Shown here piece after piece: positions 17,481-25,521 of a DNA stretch of 64,000 bases. A program made the translations under genes and the position numbers. Numbering within the stretch: the stretch's first letter is position 1; each line of letters starts with the position of its first letter. The DNA is from Paenibacillus borealis (GTDB lineage Bacteria > Bacillota > Bacilli > Paenibacillales > Paenibacillaceae), in assembly GCF_000758665.1 (NCBI RefSeq), contig NZ_CP009285.1, positions 3,534,001 through 3,598,000 of the forward strand, given 5' to 3'. The notes under the pieces were generated by a model. It ran no database searches. It saw only the letters and a list, made by a program, of their open reading frames with translations, and was not told the DNA's origin.

Positions 17481-18005
17481 ATGGAGAATGTCTGGGAAGG
17501 CGAGCGGATGCGTGTCTTAAATGAGCAGGAACAGTTGTTCATCAGCCGGGTGCTAGAGCAGAAGAAAATACTCTACAGCATAGCCTACAGTTACTTGCGG
17601 AGCGAGGCGGAGGCACTTGAAGTTGTGCAGGAAACTACATATAGAGCCTGGGTCAAGCGTGCGAGCCTGAAGGATACAGAGCGGTTTGCGCCATGGCTGA
17701 CAAGAATTCTGATCAACTGCTGTAAGGATGAATTGAAGCGGAGGAAACGTCTGGTGTCTCCGGGCACGGTTCAGATTAGCGGCGGCCTGCAGGAGATGAC
17801 CAGTGACCGTAAGCTGGATATGGAGCAGGCGCTCAGCGGGGTCAAGCCGAAATACCGCCAGGTGCTTGTGCTGAAGTATTACCGGGATATGACGCTGACC
17901 GAAATTGCCGAGGTACTGGGCAAGCCTGAGGGGACGGTCAAGACTTGGCTGAACAAGGGACTGAAGCAGCTGCGCGACAAAATGAGAATCAGAGGGGGAC
18001 TATAG
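17481..18005 (+). CDS. ECF sigma factor
   Basis: A 174-residue sigma-70 family factor of the extracytoplasmic type. Region 2 is at about residues 20-90 (YSYLRSEAEALEVVQETTYRAW), and region 4 at about 110-170 (YRQVLVLKYYRDMTLTEIAEVLG then EGTVKTWLNKGLKQLR). The gene directly after it encodes a membrane protein with one transmembrane segment, the standard anti-sigma arrangement. GGGAGGATG lies upstream of the ATG. Autoregulation is usual for the class; I could not fix a promoter motif. The stimulus is unknown. Confidence 0.92.
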   Translation: MENVWEGERMRVLNEQEQLFISRVLEQKKILYSIAYSYLRSEAEALEVVQETTYRAWVKRASLKDTERFAPWLTRILINCCKDELKRRKRLVSPGTVQISGGLQEMTSDRKLDMEQALSGVKPKYRQVLVLKYYRDMTLTEIAEVLGKPEGTVKTWLNKGLKQLRDKMRIRGGL

Positions 18006-18006
18006 A

Positions 18007-19416
18007 ATGGCCACGAATGAAGAAACACTGCTGAAGGAGTACTATCACAGTCTGTCCGCTCAAGCGGATGAAATTGCTGAACTGAAGCTGAATGCAGCCA
18101 TTCGCATGGGGATGGCCCGGTCGCGAAAAGTCACTCTGTCCTTAAGGGCGCGTTATGTACTAGGTTCGGTGGCTGTACTGGCGATTCTGCTGCTGTTCGT
18201 TTTTCCTTGGGGAAGCGATGCTTTGAAGCCGCGAAGTGCTGCTCTGGGCTCGCAGGTAACGGCGCAGGATATGAAGTGGTTTGAAGCTTACAGTAAAGTT
18301 GCCGGAAGTGATTCTACAGTTACTTCAGCTTTGGCCGCAGGCCTCATTAAACCGGTAAGCGGAGCAACAGCAGAGACGGACGGGTATATTCTGACAGTGG
18401 AAGCCGTTGCAGCAGACCGGATGGGGATCCTCTTTTTCTATAAGCTGGAGAATAAGAACGTAAAGGCATCTGATTATTCACTCTCAGTGACTACAGTTGC
18501 AGATATTGAGCTAGGACTAGGAACGTACTTCAGCAACAATTCGAAAGCTGTATCTGGGGTAACACGAGGATACCAAAAAGTACTCTGGAACCGCAATTAT
18601 ACAAAACTGCCGGAACGGATGGCGGTAAAGCTGAGCGTGGTGGGGCCGGTAGGCGGGGTGGTCGATGGCATACAGAGATTTGAGACGAACAATGAGGTTT
18701 ATGTCCCGATTACCATAGAGCAGAATGCTGTTGCCCGGTCCGGAGAGACCGTATCCATTAACCGGACTATGGAAATCGCGGGCCAGGATGTTGAGATCGG
18801 GGACGTATATATAGCTGCAACTGGCATCTATGTGGAAACTGCATACAGTCCGCAGAATTCCGTGGAAATATTCGGTCTGAATAGCCCGCATATTCGGCTT
18901 GGAGGCGGTAATGATTATACCGCATTGTATTCAAAGGGATCGATTAATGTTGAGGGCAAACAGTATCTCGTATTCCCTGGCAGTGAATTGTCACCCGGCA
19001 CCATGAAGCTGCAAATTGACGGTGTCGTCGGTCTTGAGAAATCTGCCCAGGAGCTGATAGTAGATACGGATAAGAAACAAATTATCAAAGGACCTGACGA
19101 CCGCCTGCGTCTAGCCGCTGGGTCAAACACTCACAGCCTGATTCTGGAATATCAAAGACCAAGCAATAAAAGCGCTGCTAACACCGCAAATGTAATTCTG
19201 GACCAGACGTTCAAGGACGGAGCGGGCAAACTGCATACGGCTACGTATAATCCCGCGGTGCCCCATATCGATACTGCTCATGCTAATGAGAAGGTTCCTC
19301 CTTTTCAGTACGCTTACAAACTGGGCACAGCTGAGCTGCCGCAGCCTTTGACATTCAAGATCATTAGTTACCCGAATCTGATTAAAGATAAAGCAGAGCT
19401 TACCCTGCGCAAATAA
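18007..19416 (+). CDS. DUF4179-type membrane anti-sigma factor
   Basis: A 469-residue protein. The N-terminal 45 residues are cytosolic and helical (the expected sigma-binding part), residues about 50-67 form one transmembrane helix (YVLGSVAVLAILLLFVFPW), and the rest is a long extracytoplasmic region of beta-rich DUF4179-like repeats. The start codon lies one base after the stop of the sigma gene, so the pair is a transcriptional and translational unit. By analogy with known pairs it holds the sigma factor at the membrane until a cell-envelope signal releases it. A terminator follows. Confidence 0.78.
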   Translation: MATNEETLLKEYYHSLSAQADEIAELKLNAAIRMGMARSRKVTLSLRARYVLGSVAVLAILLLFVFPWGSDALKPRSAALGSQVTAQDMKWFEAYSKVAGSDSTVTSALAAGLIKPVSGATAETDGYILTVEAVAADRMGILFFYKLENKNVKASDYSLSVTTVADIELGLGTYFSNNSKAVSGVTRGYQKVLWNRNYTKLPERMAVKLSVVGPVGGVVDGIQRFETNNEVYVPITIEQNAVARSGETVSINRTMEIAGQDVEIGDVYIAATGIYVETAYSPQNSVEIFGLNSPHIRLGGGNDYTALYSKGSINVEGKQYLVFPGSELSPGTMKLQIDGVVGLEKSAQELIVDTDKKQIIKGPDDRLRLAAGSNTHSLILEYQRPSNKSAANTANVILDQTFKDGAGKLHTATYNPAVPHIDTAHANEKVPPFQYAYKLGTAELPQPLTFKIISYPNLIKDKAELTLRK

Positions 19417-19430
19417 CAGACAATAACCGG

Positions 19431-19470
19431 AAAAGCCCTGATCTCCGCTATGACGGAGGGCAGGGCTTTT
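19431..19470 (+). terminator. Terminator after sigma/anti-sigma pair
   Basis: AAAAGCCCTGATCTCCG pairs with CGGAGGGCAGGGCTTTT with small irregularities. It also lies just past the stop of the convergent PfpI gene and may serve both. Confidence 0.82.
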
Positions 19471-19508
19471 GAATATTCAGATCTTCATTTAAGGGGGATT
19501 ATTTAAGC

Positions 19509-20033
19509 CTATTCCCCAGCCAGCGCATCGCAGAAAGCCTTGCCGTAAGGCGGCAGATCAGGCGGTCGGCGTGCTGAGATGATATGTCCGTCGGTTACGA
19601 CGGGCTCATCCTTCCAGATCGCCCCGGCGTTCTCCATATCATCGCGGATGCCTGGAGTGGAAGTGACGGTCACGCCTTCCAGTATTTTGGCAGAGATCAG
19701 TACCCAGCCGGCATGGCAGATCTGGCCGATGGGCTTCTTCGCAGCATTGAAATCCTGCACCAGCTTCAGCACCGCGCTGTACCGGCGGATTTTGTCGGGC
19801 GCCCAGCCCCCGGGAACCAGGATGCCGTCATAATCGGCTGCGTTCAGTTCGTCCCAGGAATATTCAGCGGTGGCGGGTACACCGTATTTGCCCACATAGG
19901 TCTTATTTTTCTCCAGTCCGGCCAAATGAACCTCGGCCCCTTCTTCCCGCACGCGGTACACGGGATACCAGAGCTCCAAATCTTCAAATTCATCGTCTAC
20001 AAGCGCTATAACCTTTTTGCCAGCCAGTCTCAT
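19509..20033 (-). CDS. DJ-1/PfpI family protein
   Basis: A 174-residue DJ-1/PfpI-fold protein. KKVIALVDDEFEDLELWYPVYRV is the first strand-helix pair with the conserved acidic residue, DGILVPGGWAPD precedes the nucleophile elbow, and the elbow GQICHAGW carries the Cys followed by His. These proteins are deglycase-, glyoxalase- or chaperone-like; the old protease name is not proof of activity. I chose the ATG at 20033 (AGGAG 9 nt upstream) rather than an in-frame ATG 72 nt further out that has no ribosome site. Confidence 0.88.
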   Translation of the reverse strand: MRLAGKKVIALVDDEFEDLELWYPVYRVREEGAEVHLAGLEKNKTYVGKYGVPATAEYSWDELNAADYDGILVPGGWAPDKIRRYSAVLKLVQDFNAAKKPIGQICHAGWVLISAKILEGVTVTSTPGIRDDMENAGAIWKDEPVVTDGHIISARRPPDLPPYGKAFCDALAGE

Positions 20034-20247
20034 TCCATGCAGCTCCTTCCGGGAAATAACATCTTGGTTCCTTGTCATTCTATCAAAAGAAAAAGTTGAA
20101 GTCACTTTTTATATGGGAATTCATAAGTGTTTTGCCAATTAAATCATTATATGCAAATCGGCAGGGATTCGCAGGAGTAAGGTCGAATATAGCATGTGAA
20201 CAGGCAAACTTACGCGTTTTTATAAAGATCATTCTGAGGTGTGGGAG

Positions 20248-20703
20248 ATGTATAAGGATAATTTAATGAGGAAGTCATGCGGCTGCGGCGGGATCATGAC
20301 CATACATATGCATGCGCTGATTTATAGTGCAAAGATCAAAATCACACAGGTTCCCGTCTACACATGCGGGCAGTGCGCCCGGTATGAGCCTTTGCCCGTC
20401 ATCAAGCGGGATCTCGGCAAACTGATCGGTGAGCTTGGAGATACTCCGCCAGGGAGGAAGCATTTGTCCTTTGCAGACCGCAATGAGTGGGCCAGTGTAC
20501 TTAAGGAGACGTTCGCTTCAGGTTTATTTGCCGGCGGACTGCCTGAATTGGAGGAGACCATACGGAGTGCTATTCAGGGGAGGATAGATCTGCTGCTGGA
20601 TGTTTACCGCGTAGCTGTCGATATGTCCGACAAGACGTGGATGGAAGAAACTGGCCTTAGGCTGTCCCAATTAACGGCTCAGTCGGCAGAAAGTGCCAAA
20701 TAA
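20248..20703 (+). CDS. Small Cys-rich conserved hypothetical protein
   Basis: A 151-residue protein. SCGCGG near residue 10 and YTCGQC near residue 40 form two Cys pairs, which suggests a zinc ribbon similar in layout to YgiT/MqsA N-termini; the helical rest is unfamiliar. GAGGTG lies 6 nt before the ATG at 20248; a GTG at 20239 is the other possible start. It is a single gene upstream of ccpA. I cannot assign a function; metal binding is inference. Confidence 0.6.
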   Translation: MYKDNLMRKSCGCGGIMTIHMHALIYSAKIKITQVPVYTCGQCARYEPLPVIKRDLGKLIGELGDTPPGRKHLSFADRNEWASVLKETFASGLFAGGLPELEETIRSAIQGRIDLLLDVYRVAVDMSDKTWMEETGLRLSQLTAQSAESAK

Positions 20704-21077
20704 TAGGCGGTTTTTGGTGTTTTGAAAAATTTTTCTGCAAAATCAATGAAAATCTTTCAACGAATGTTGGATTTTTCACGCACTTTTTGATACGATAGAA
20801 AGAGGTTACAGGATTGCTGCAGCTGTCCGGAGGATTGAGTGCAATTTTCGCTATGATCCCCCTGCATTTCTGAAATTCAAAAGTGGTTTAAGGCTGGGAG
20901 TTATTGGAGTATTAAGAAATGGTGGAAGGGGTAAAGCCCGCGCCAGGACTGGCGTTTCAACCTTTGAAAGAAATTTTGAAAGGAAAATGAAGCGTTATCA
21001 TTGCACAATTGTACAAAGTGTCGTATCATAATTTTAATTAGTCGAACGATAAAATTTATCGCAATGGAGAGAGTAAT
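20704..21077 (+). promoter_or_regulatory. ccpA leader and promoter region
   Basis: 374 nt without a gene. The clear element is a sigma-A promoter, TTGCAC (21001-21006), 17 bp, TATCAT (21024-21029), about 50 nt before the ccpA start. Directly upstream, TGAAGCGTTATCA (20988-21000) resembles a cre half but is one base shorter than the consensus, so CcpA autoregulation is only a possibility. CGCGCCAGGACTGGCG (20939-20954) can form a short hairpin. I see nothing else that I can name. Confidence 0.6.
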
Positions 21078-22088
21078 TTGACGGTAACCATTTACGATGT
21101 AGCTCGAGAAGCAGGCGTATCTATGGCTACGGTATCACGGGTTGTGAATAATAACCCGAACGTGAAACCGCAGACCCGGAAGAAGGTTTTTGAAGCGATT
21201 GAGCGTTTGGGCTATCGTCCAAATGCCGTGGCGAGAGGTCTCGCCAGCAAGAAAACGACAACCGTAGGGGTTGTTATCCCTGATATCTCCAACTCGATTT
21301 TTGCGGAAATTGCACGCGGGATTGAAGATATTGCCAATATGTATCACTATAATATTATTTTGTGTAATGCCGACAAGCGCAAAGAGAAGGAAATTCGTGT
21401 TATTAACACGCTGCTTGAGAAACAAGTGGACGGGCTGCTCTTCATGGGCGGAACCGTTACGGAAGAGCATATTCAGGCTTTCCAGACCTCGGCAGTTCCA
21501 ATTGTTCTCTGCGCCACGCGGGATGAGAAAGGGACTTACCCGTCTGTTGATATCGATCACGAGACGGCTGCGTTTGATGCAGTGAATACGCTTATCCGCC
21601 ACGGACACCGTGAGATCGCGATGATCAGCGGAACGCTGCAGGATCCTGCGAACGGTTACGCCCGGTTCCACGGCTATAAGAAAGCGCTGGAAGCGGCAGG
21701 CATTGAGTACCAGGAGGATCTGGTCCGCATCGGTAACTATCGTTACGAATCCGGTGTCGAAGCCATGAAGTATTTCCTCGGCCTCAAGAAGAAACCGACA
21801 GCTATTTTCGCAGCAACCGATGAGATGGCCATTGGGGCAATTCACAGTATTCAGGATGAAGGCTTGAAGGTTCCAGACGATTTCTCGATCATCAGTGTCG
21901 ACAATATCCGGATGGCATCTATGGTTCGTCCTTTGCTCACTACTGTGGCACAGCCAATGTACGATCTGGGTGCAGTAGCGATGAGACTGCTGACGAAACT
22001 GATGAAGAAGGAAACGGTGGAGAACCCGCGGGTTATCCTGCCGCATGAAACGATTCTTCGTTTGTCCGTCAACCATGTGAACAAATAA
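21078..22088 (+). CDS. ccpA: Catabolite control protein A (LacI family)
   Basis: A 336-residue regulator. The N-terminal helix-turn-helix [21 protein letters not shown] and hinge helix ([16 protein letters not shown]) are followed by a periplasmic-binding-type core. Length and sequence match CcpA, the master of carbon catabolite control, which binds cre sites with HPr-Ser46-P or Crh-P. The start is TTG (21078) after GGAGAGAG. A consensus cre lies nearby upstream of acsA. The neighbourhood (ccpA, acuA, acsA, rpsD) matches that of ccpA in B. subtilis. Monocistronic, with a terminator downstream. Confidence 0.95.
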   Translation: MTVTIYDVAREAGVSMATVSRVVNNNPNVKPQTRKKVFEAIERLGYRPNAVARGLASKKTTTVGVVIPDISNSIFAEIARGIEDIANMYHYNIILCNADKRKEKEIRVINTLLEKQVDGLLFMGGTVTEEHIQAFQTSAVPIVLCATRDEKGTYPSVDIDHETAAFDAVNTLIRHGHREIAMISGTLQDPANGYARFHGYKKALEAAGIEYQEDLVRIGNYRYESGVEAMKYFLGLKKKPTAIFAATDEMAIGAIHSIQDEGLKVPDDFSIISVDNIRMASMVRPLLTTVAQPMYDLGAVAMRLLTKLMKKETVENPRVILPHETILRLSVNHVNK

Positions 22089-22125
22089 GATTTGTACGTT
22101 CAGCACGAGAATATAAGGTATGTAG

Positions 22126-22147
22126 AAAGCTCCTTCGGGAGCTTTTT
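22126..22147 (+). terminator. Terminator after ccpA
   Basis: AAAGCTCC, loop TTCG, GGAGCTTTTT: a compact stem with a stable tetraloop and a T run. Confidence 0.92.
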
Positions 22148-22183
22148 ATGTTTCAGGGCAGTTAAGAATCGGGAGGGTTTAAG

Positions 22184-22879
22184 ATGAGTGAAGTTCTGGG
22201 TCTGATTGGTGCGATGGATGAGGAAATTATGCTGCTACTTGAGGAAATGGAGAATAAACAGACAACGGTGAAGGCGGGGGTAACCTTCCATTCAGGAACT
22301 GTATTCGGCAAAACAGCGGTGCTCTGCAAATCGGGGGTCGGCAAGGTGAATGCCGCAGTAACAACGCAGATTCTGCTGGACAGCTTCGGCGTTTCGCAGG
22401 TGCTGTTCACCGGTGTAGCAGGTGCAGTGCATCCAGATTTGGACATCGGGGACATTGTCATCTCATCGCAGTGCATCCAGCATGATGTGGATGTGACCGC
22501 TCTTGGCTACGCCAGAGGGGTGATCCCCTACCAGGAAACCTCTTCCTTTCCGGCAGATCCGCAGCTGGTGAAGCTGGCGGAGCAGGCTTGCCGGGAGCTG
22601 AAGCAGAAGTCTGTGACCGGCATTGTATTGTCCGGAGATCAGTTTATTGCAAATAAGGATACGGTTACCGTGCTACGTGAGCAGCTGGATGGAGCGTGTG
22701 CCGAGATGGAAGGAGCAGCTGTTGCCCAGGTCTGCAATATGAACGGGACACCCTTTGTGGTCATCCGTTCCATGTCTGACAAAGCGGATGGCTCTGCACA
22801 TGTGAATTACCGTGAGTTTACGGTAACTGCTGCGGAACGTTCGCACGCCATACTGGAGTATATGCTGAAAGCGATGTAA
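22184..22879 (+). CDS. mtnN: 5'-methylthioadenosine/S-adenosylhomocysteine nucleosidase
   Basis: A 231-residue nucleosidase that removes adenine from methylthioadenosine and S-adenosylhomocysteine in methionine salvage. LIGAMDEEIMLL at the N-terminus, the FTGVAGA glycine loop, SGDQFI, EMEGAAVAQVC with the ribose-binding Glu, and the catalytic Asp in RSMSDKADG are all present. GGGAGG precedes the ATG. It is a single gene convergent with acuA. Confidence 0.95.
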   Translation: MSEVLGLIGAMDEEIMLLLEEMENKQTTVKAGVTFHSGTVFGKTAVLCKSGVGKVNAAVTTQILLDSFGVSQVLFTGVAGAVHPDLDIGDIVISSQCIQHDVDVTALGYARGVIPYQETSSFPADPQLVKLAEQACRELKQKSVTGIVLSGDQFIANKDTVTVLREQLDGACAEMEGAAVAQVCNMNGTPFVVIRSMSDKADGSAHVNYREFTVTAAERSHAILEYMLKAM

Positions 22880-22906
22880 GCTCTGCGCAATATAATCCCG
22901 GTCCTA

Positions 22907-23539
22907 TCAATACATGAACCGCTGTCTGAAGCGGACCCGGTCGAAGGTCTCGCGGGAGGACAGCGGAACAGCCTGGCCCATGCGGACCATCAGGCAGTTG
23001 GCCGGGTGGGAGCAGATTTCCGGGTCATCCGTGGCATACCACACCATATCCACCGTCTTCATCAGCTTCTCCATCATCTGGCGGTATTCCCATACTGAGA
23101 GGCCGCTGCCCTTCAGGTCCCAATGCCAATAATATTCCGTCGTGAATACGATGCAGTTCTCTAATTGCCCCTCTTCAAAAGCACTGGAGACCAGCAGCTT
23201 CCCAAGCCCGCATCCCCGGTATTCATCCGCGACCTCGATTGCGCCCAGCTCAATCAGATCCTCCATTCCTCCTTGAGACCACAGCTCCAGCTCATCCGGA
23301 TAATGAAAGGTAACATACCCTACTATAACGTCTGAGACCACGGCTGCGATGATCCGGCCTTCCGGCAGGCCAGATATATCGATTAAGGCTTCCAGCTGCT
23401 CCTGCGGCTTCCGGAAGGCATCTAGATCGCTGTGCATGACTAATTGTCTAAGTGTGTCCGGTGGCAAGGGGCCTTCAACGGATACCAGCCTGTCTGCATG
23501 CTCAAAGGTATGGGAGACGGGGATTTTGATGTGCTCCAT
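22907..23539 (-). CDS. acuA: Protein acetyltransferase AcuA (acts on acetyl-CoA synthetase)
   Basis: A 210-residue GNAT-fold enzyme. The acetyl-CoA loop is in ELGAIEVADEYRGCGLGKLL, and the stretch TTEYYWHWDLKGSGLSVWEY is characteristic of AcuA. In B. subtilis AcuA acetylates the catalytic lysine of AcsA and switches it off. The gene is divergent from acsA, and the 160-bp gap carries a consensus cre. The acuB and acuC genes that follow acuA in B. subtilis are not here: mtnN comes next, so the deacetylase lies elsewhere if present. Confidence 0.9.
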   Translation of the reverse strand: MEHIKIPVSHTFEHADRLVSVEGPLPPDTLRQLVMHSDLDAFRKPQEQLEALIDISGLPEGRIIAAVVSDVIVGYVTFHYPDELELWSQGGMEDLIELGAIEVADEYRGCGLGKLLVSSAFEEGQLENCIVFTTEYYWHWDLKGSGLSVWEYRQMMEKLMKTVDMVWYATDDPEICSHPANCLMVRMGQAVPLSSRETFDRVRFRQRFMY

Positions 23540-23573
23540 GATTGGGCTCCCTTCAGTTCACTATATTATGGAA

Positions 23574-23597
23574 TGTAACCGCTTCCTGTGATATACT
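23574..23597 (+). promoter_or_regulatory. cre site overlapping candidate acsA promoter
   Basis: TGTAACCGCTTCCT (23574-23587) matches the CcpA consensus TGNAANCGNWNNCW at every position. Immediately after it, TGATATACT (23589-23597) is a good extended -10 reading toward acsA. CcpA bound here would cover the region upstream of that -10 and also sits 35 bp before the acuA start, so glucose repression of both genes is expected. A CcpA-repressed acuABC/acsA region is known in B. subtilis. Confidence 0.78.
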
Positions 23598-23699
23598 GGC
23601 TCTGACACGAAAAATTCACATTTGGCGCGTTGACAACATTGCAGATGAGAGTTTCTTACCCTTAAAGCTTAAATCAAACGAGTAGGGGAGGCAAGTGTA

Positions 23700-25424
23700 A
23701 TGGGGCAAGTCCACAGCGAAATTTTGCCGGGCCGTGTGCAGCACGCGAATATGACGGATTATTCCCGTGCCGTTGACGAATTCCGGTGGGAGGATGTCGA
23801 GAGAAGCTTCTCCTGGTATGGAACCGGTAAGGTGAATATGGCTCATGAAGCCGTAGACCGTCATGTGCAGGAGGGACGGGGAGCAGCTACTGCTTTGCTC
23901 TATAGTGATACTGTGCGCGAGGAGAGGTACACCTTTGCCGATTTGCGTGAACGGTCGAACAAGTTCGGTAATGTGCTCCATAAATATGGGATCGGCAAAG
24001 GCGACCGTGTATTCATCTTCATGCCGCGGACACCGGAGCTGTACTTCAGCCTGCTGGGCATTCTGAAGGTTGGTGCCGTAGCGGGACCGCTATTCGAGGC
24101 GTTCATGGAGACAGCAGTGAAAGACCGGCTGGAGGATAGCGGTGCGGTAGCGCTGGTGACGACGCCTGAGCTGCTGCAGCGGGTGAAGCGGGAGCAGCTT
24201 CCAGGGCTGCGCCACATTATTCTGATAGGCGGCACCGCTTCTGAAGATCCGGGGCTGCTGAGTTATGAACTGGAAATGGCTGAAGCTTCAACAGAGCTTG
24301 AACCGGAATGGCTGGCTCTGGATGACGGACTGATCATGCATTATACTTCCGGGTCTACCGGTAAGCCTAAGGGCATCTATCATGTGCAGCGGGCAATGAT
24401 TCAGCATTATTATACAGGCAAGGTTGTACTGGATTTGCGTCCGGATGATGTGTACTGGTGTACAGCAGATCCCGGCTGGGTGACCGGCACCTCTTACGGG
24501 ATATTCGCCCCTTGGCTGAATGGAGTAGCCAACGTGATCCGGGGAGGCCGCTTCAGCCCGCAGGACTGGTATAAGACGATTGAACGCTATGGGGTAACGG
24601 TGTGGTACAGTGCGCCTACGGCCTTCCGCATGCTGATGGGCGCAGGGGCAGGAAGCCTGCAGGATATTGATCTGAGCAGTCTGCGTCATGTTCTGTCTGT
24701 AGGGGAACCGCTGAATCCGGAGGTCGTGCGGTGGGGCGATAAATTCTATCACCAGCGGATTCACGACACCTGGTGGATGACGGAGACGGGTGCGCAGCTG
24801 ATCTGCAATTATCCGGGGATGGACATCAAGCCAGGCTCCATGGGGCGGCCGCTACCCGGTATCGAAGCCGCTATTCTGGATGATCACGGTAATATTCTGC
24901 CGCCGTATTCGATGGGCAACCTGGCCATCCGGACGCCATGGCCGTCAATGATGGGCAAGGTATGGAACAATCAGGCCAAATATGATGAATACTTCCGGAT
25001 TGCCGGCTGGTATATTTCCGGGGACTCGGCTTATATGGACGAAGATGGATATTTCTGGTTCCAGGGCCGGATTGATGATGTAATTAATTCTTCCGGAGAG
25101 CGGATCGGTCCGTTCGAGGTGGAGAGCAAACTGGTTGAACACCCGGCGGTGGCTGAGGCTGGAGTGATCGGCAAGCCGGATGTGATGCGCGGAGAGATTA
25201 TCAAAGCGTTCATCTCACTGCGGGACGGCTACTCCCCGACTGCAGAGCTGAAGGACGAGATTGCTGCTTTTGTCAAAGCGGGCCTGTCTGCCCATGCTGC
25301 ACCGCGCGAGATTGAATTCAAGGATAAGCTCCCCAAGACCCGGTCCGGCAAAATAATGCGCCGTGTCCTGAAGGCGTGGGAGCTGCATCTTCCGGCAGGT
25401 GATTTATCTACGATTGAGGATTGA
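23700..25424 (+). CDS. acsA: Acetyl-CoA synthetase
   Basis: A 574-residue adenylating enzyme that activates acetate to acetyl-CoA through acetyl-AMP, close in length to B. subtilis AcsA. The phosphate loop YTSGSTGKPKGIYHVQ, ADPGWVTGTSYGIF, DTWWMTETG, SGDSAYMDEDGYFWFQGR and the hinge DDVINSSGERIGPFEVES are visible. The C-terminal KTRSGKIMRR holds the catalytic lysine that AcuA acetylates. GGGGAGG lies before the ATG. A perfect terminator follows. Confidence 0.96.
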   Translation: MGQVHSEILPGRVQHANMTDYSRAVDEFRWEDVERSFSWYGTGKVNMAHEAVDRHVQEGRGAATALLYSDTVREERYTFADLRERSNKFGNVLHKYGIGKGDRVFIFMPRTPELYFSLLGILKVGAVAGPLFEAFMETAVKDRLEDSGAVALVTTPELLQRVKREQLPGLRHIILIGGTASEDPGLLSYELEMAEASTELEPEWLALDDGLIMHYTSGSTGKPKGIYHVQRAMIQHYYTGKVVLDLRPDDVYWCTADPGWVTGTSYGIFAPWLNGVANVIRGGRFSPQDWYKTIERYGVTVWYSAPTAFRMLMGAGAGSLQDIDLSSLRHVLSVGEPLNPEVVRWGDKFYHQRIHDTWWMTETGAQLICNYPGMDIKPGSMGRPLPGIEAAILDDHGNILPPYSMGNLAIRTPWPSMMGKVWNNQAKYDEYFRIAGWYISGDSAYMDEDGYFWFQGRIDDVINSSGERIGPFEVESKLVEHPAVAEAGVIGKPDVMRGEIIKAFISLRDGYSPTAELKDEIAAFVKAGLSAHAAPREIEFKDKLPKTRSGKIMRRVLKAWELHLPAGDLSTIED

Positions 25425-25445
25425 AGCCAAAATCAGTCAGCCTAT

Positions 25446-25486
25446 AGAAAAGACCGTTCCCTCAGATACAGGGAACGGTCTTTTCT
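25446..25486. terminator. Bidirectional terminator between acsA and PBP gene
   Basis: AGAAAAGACCGTTCCCT and its exact complement around a short loop, with T runs on either side depending on strand. It serves both convergent genes. Confidence 0.93.
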
Positions 25487-25521
25487 AATTCATTCATTTG
25501 GCGCCATCCACAGAGCATAGC

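Noticed and set aside
20988..21000. cre site in the ccpA promoter
   Set aside because: TGAAGCGTTATCA is one base short of the consensus spacing, so I do not list it as a site.
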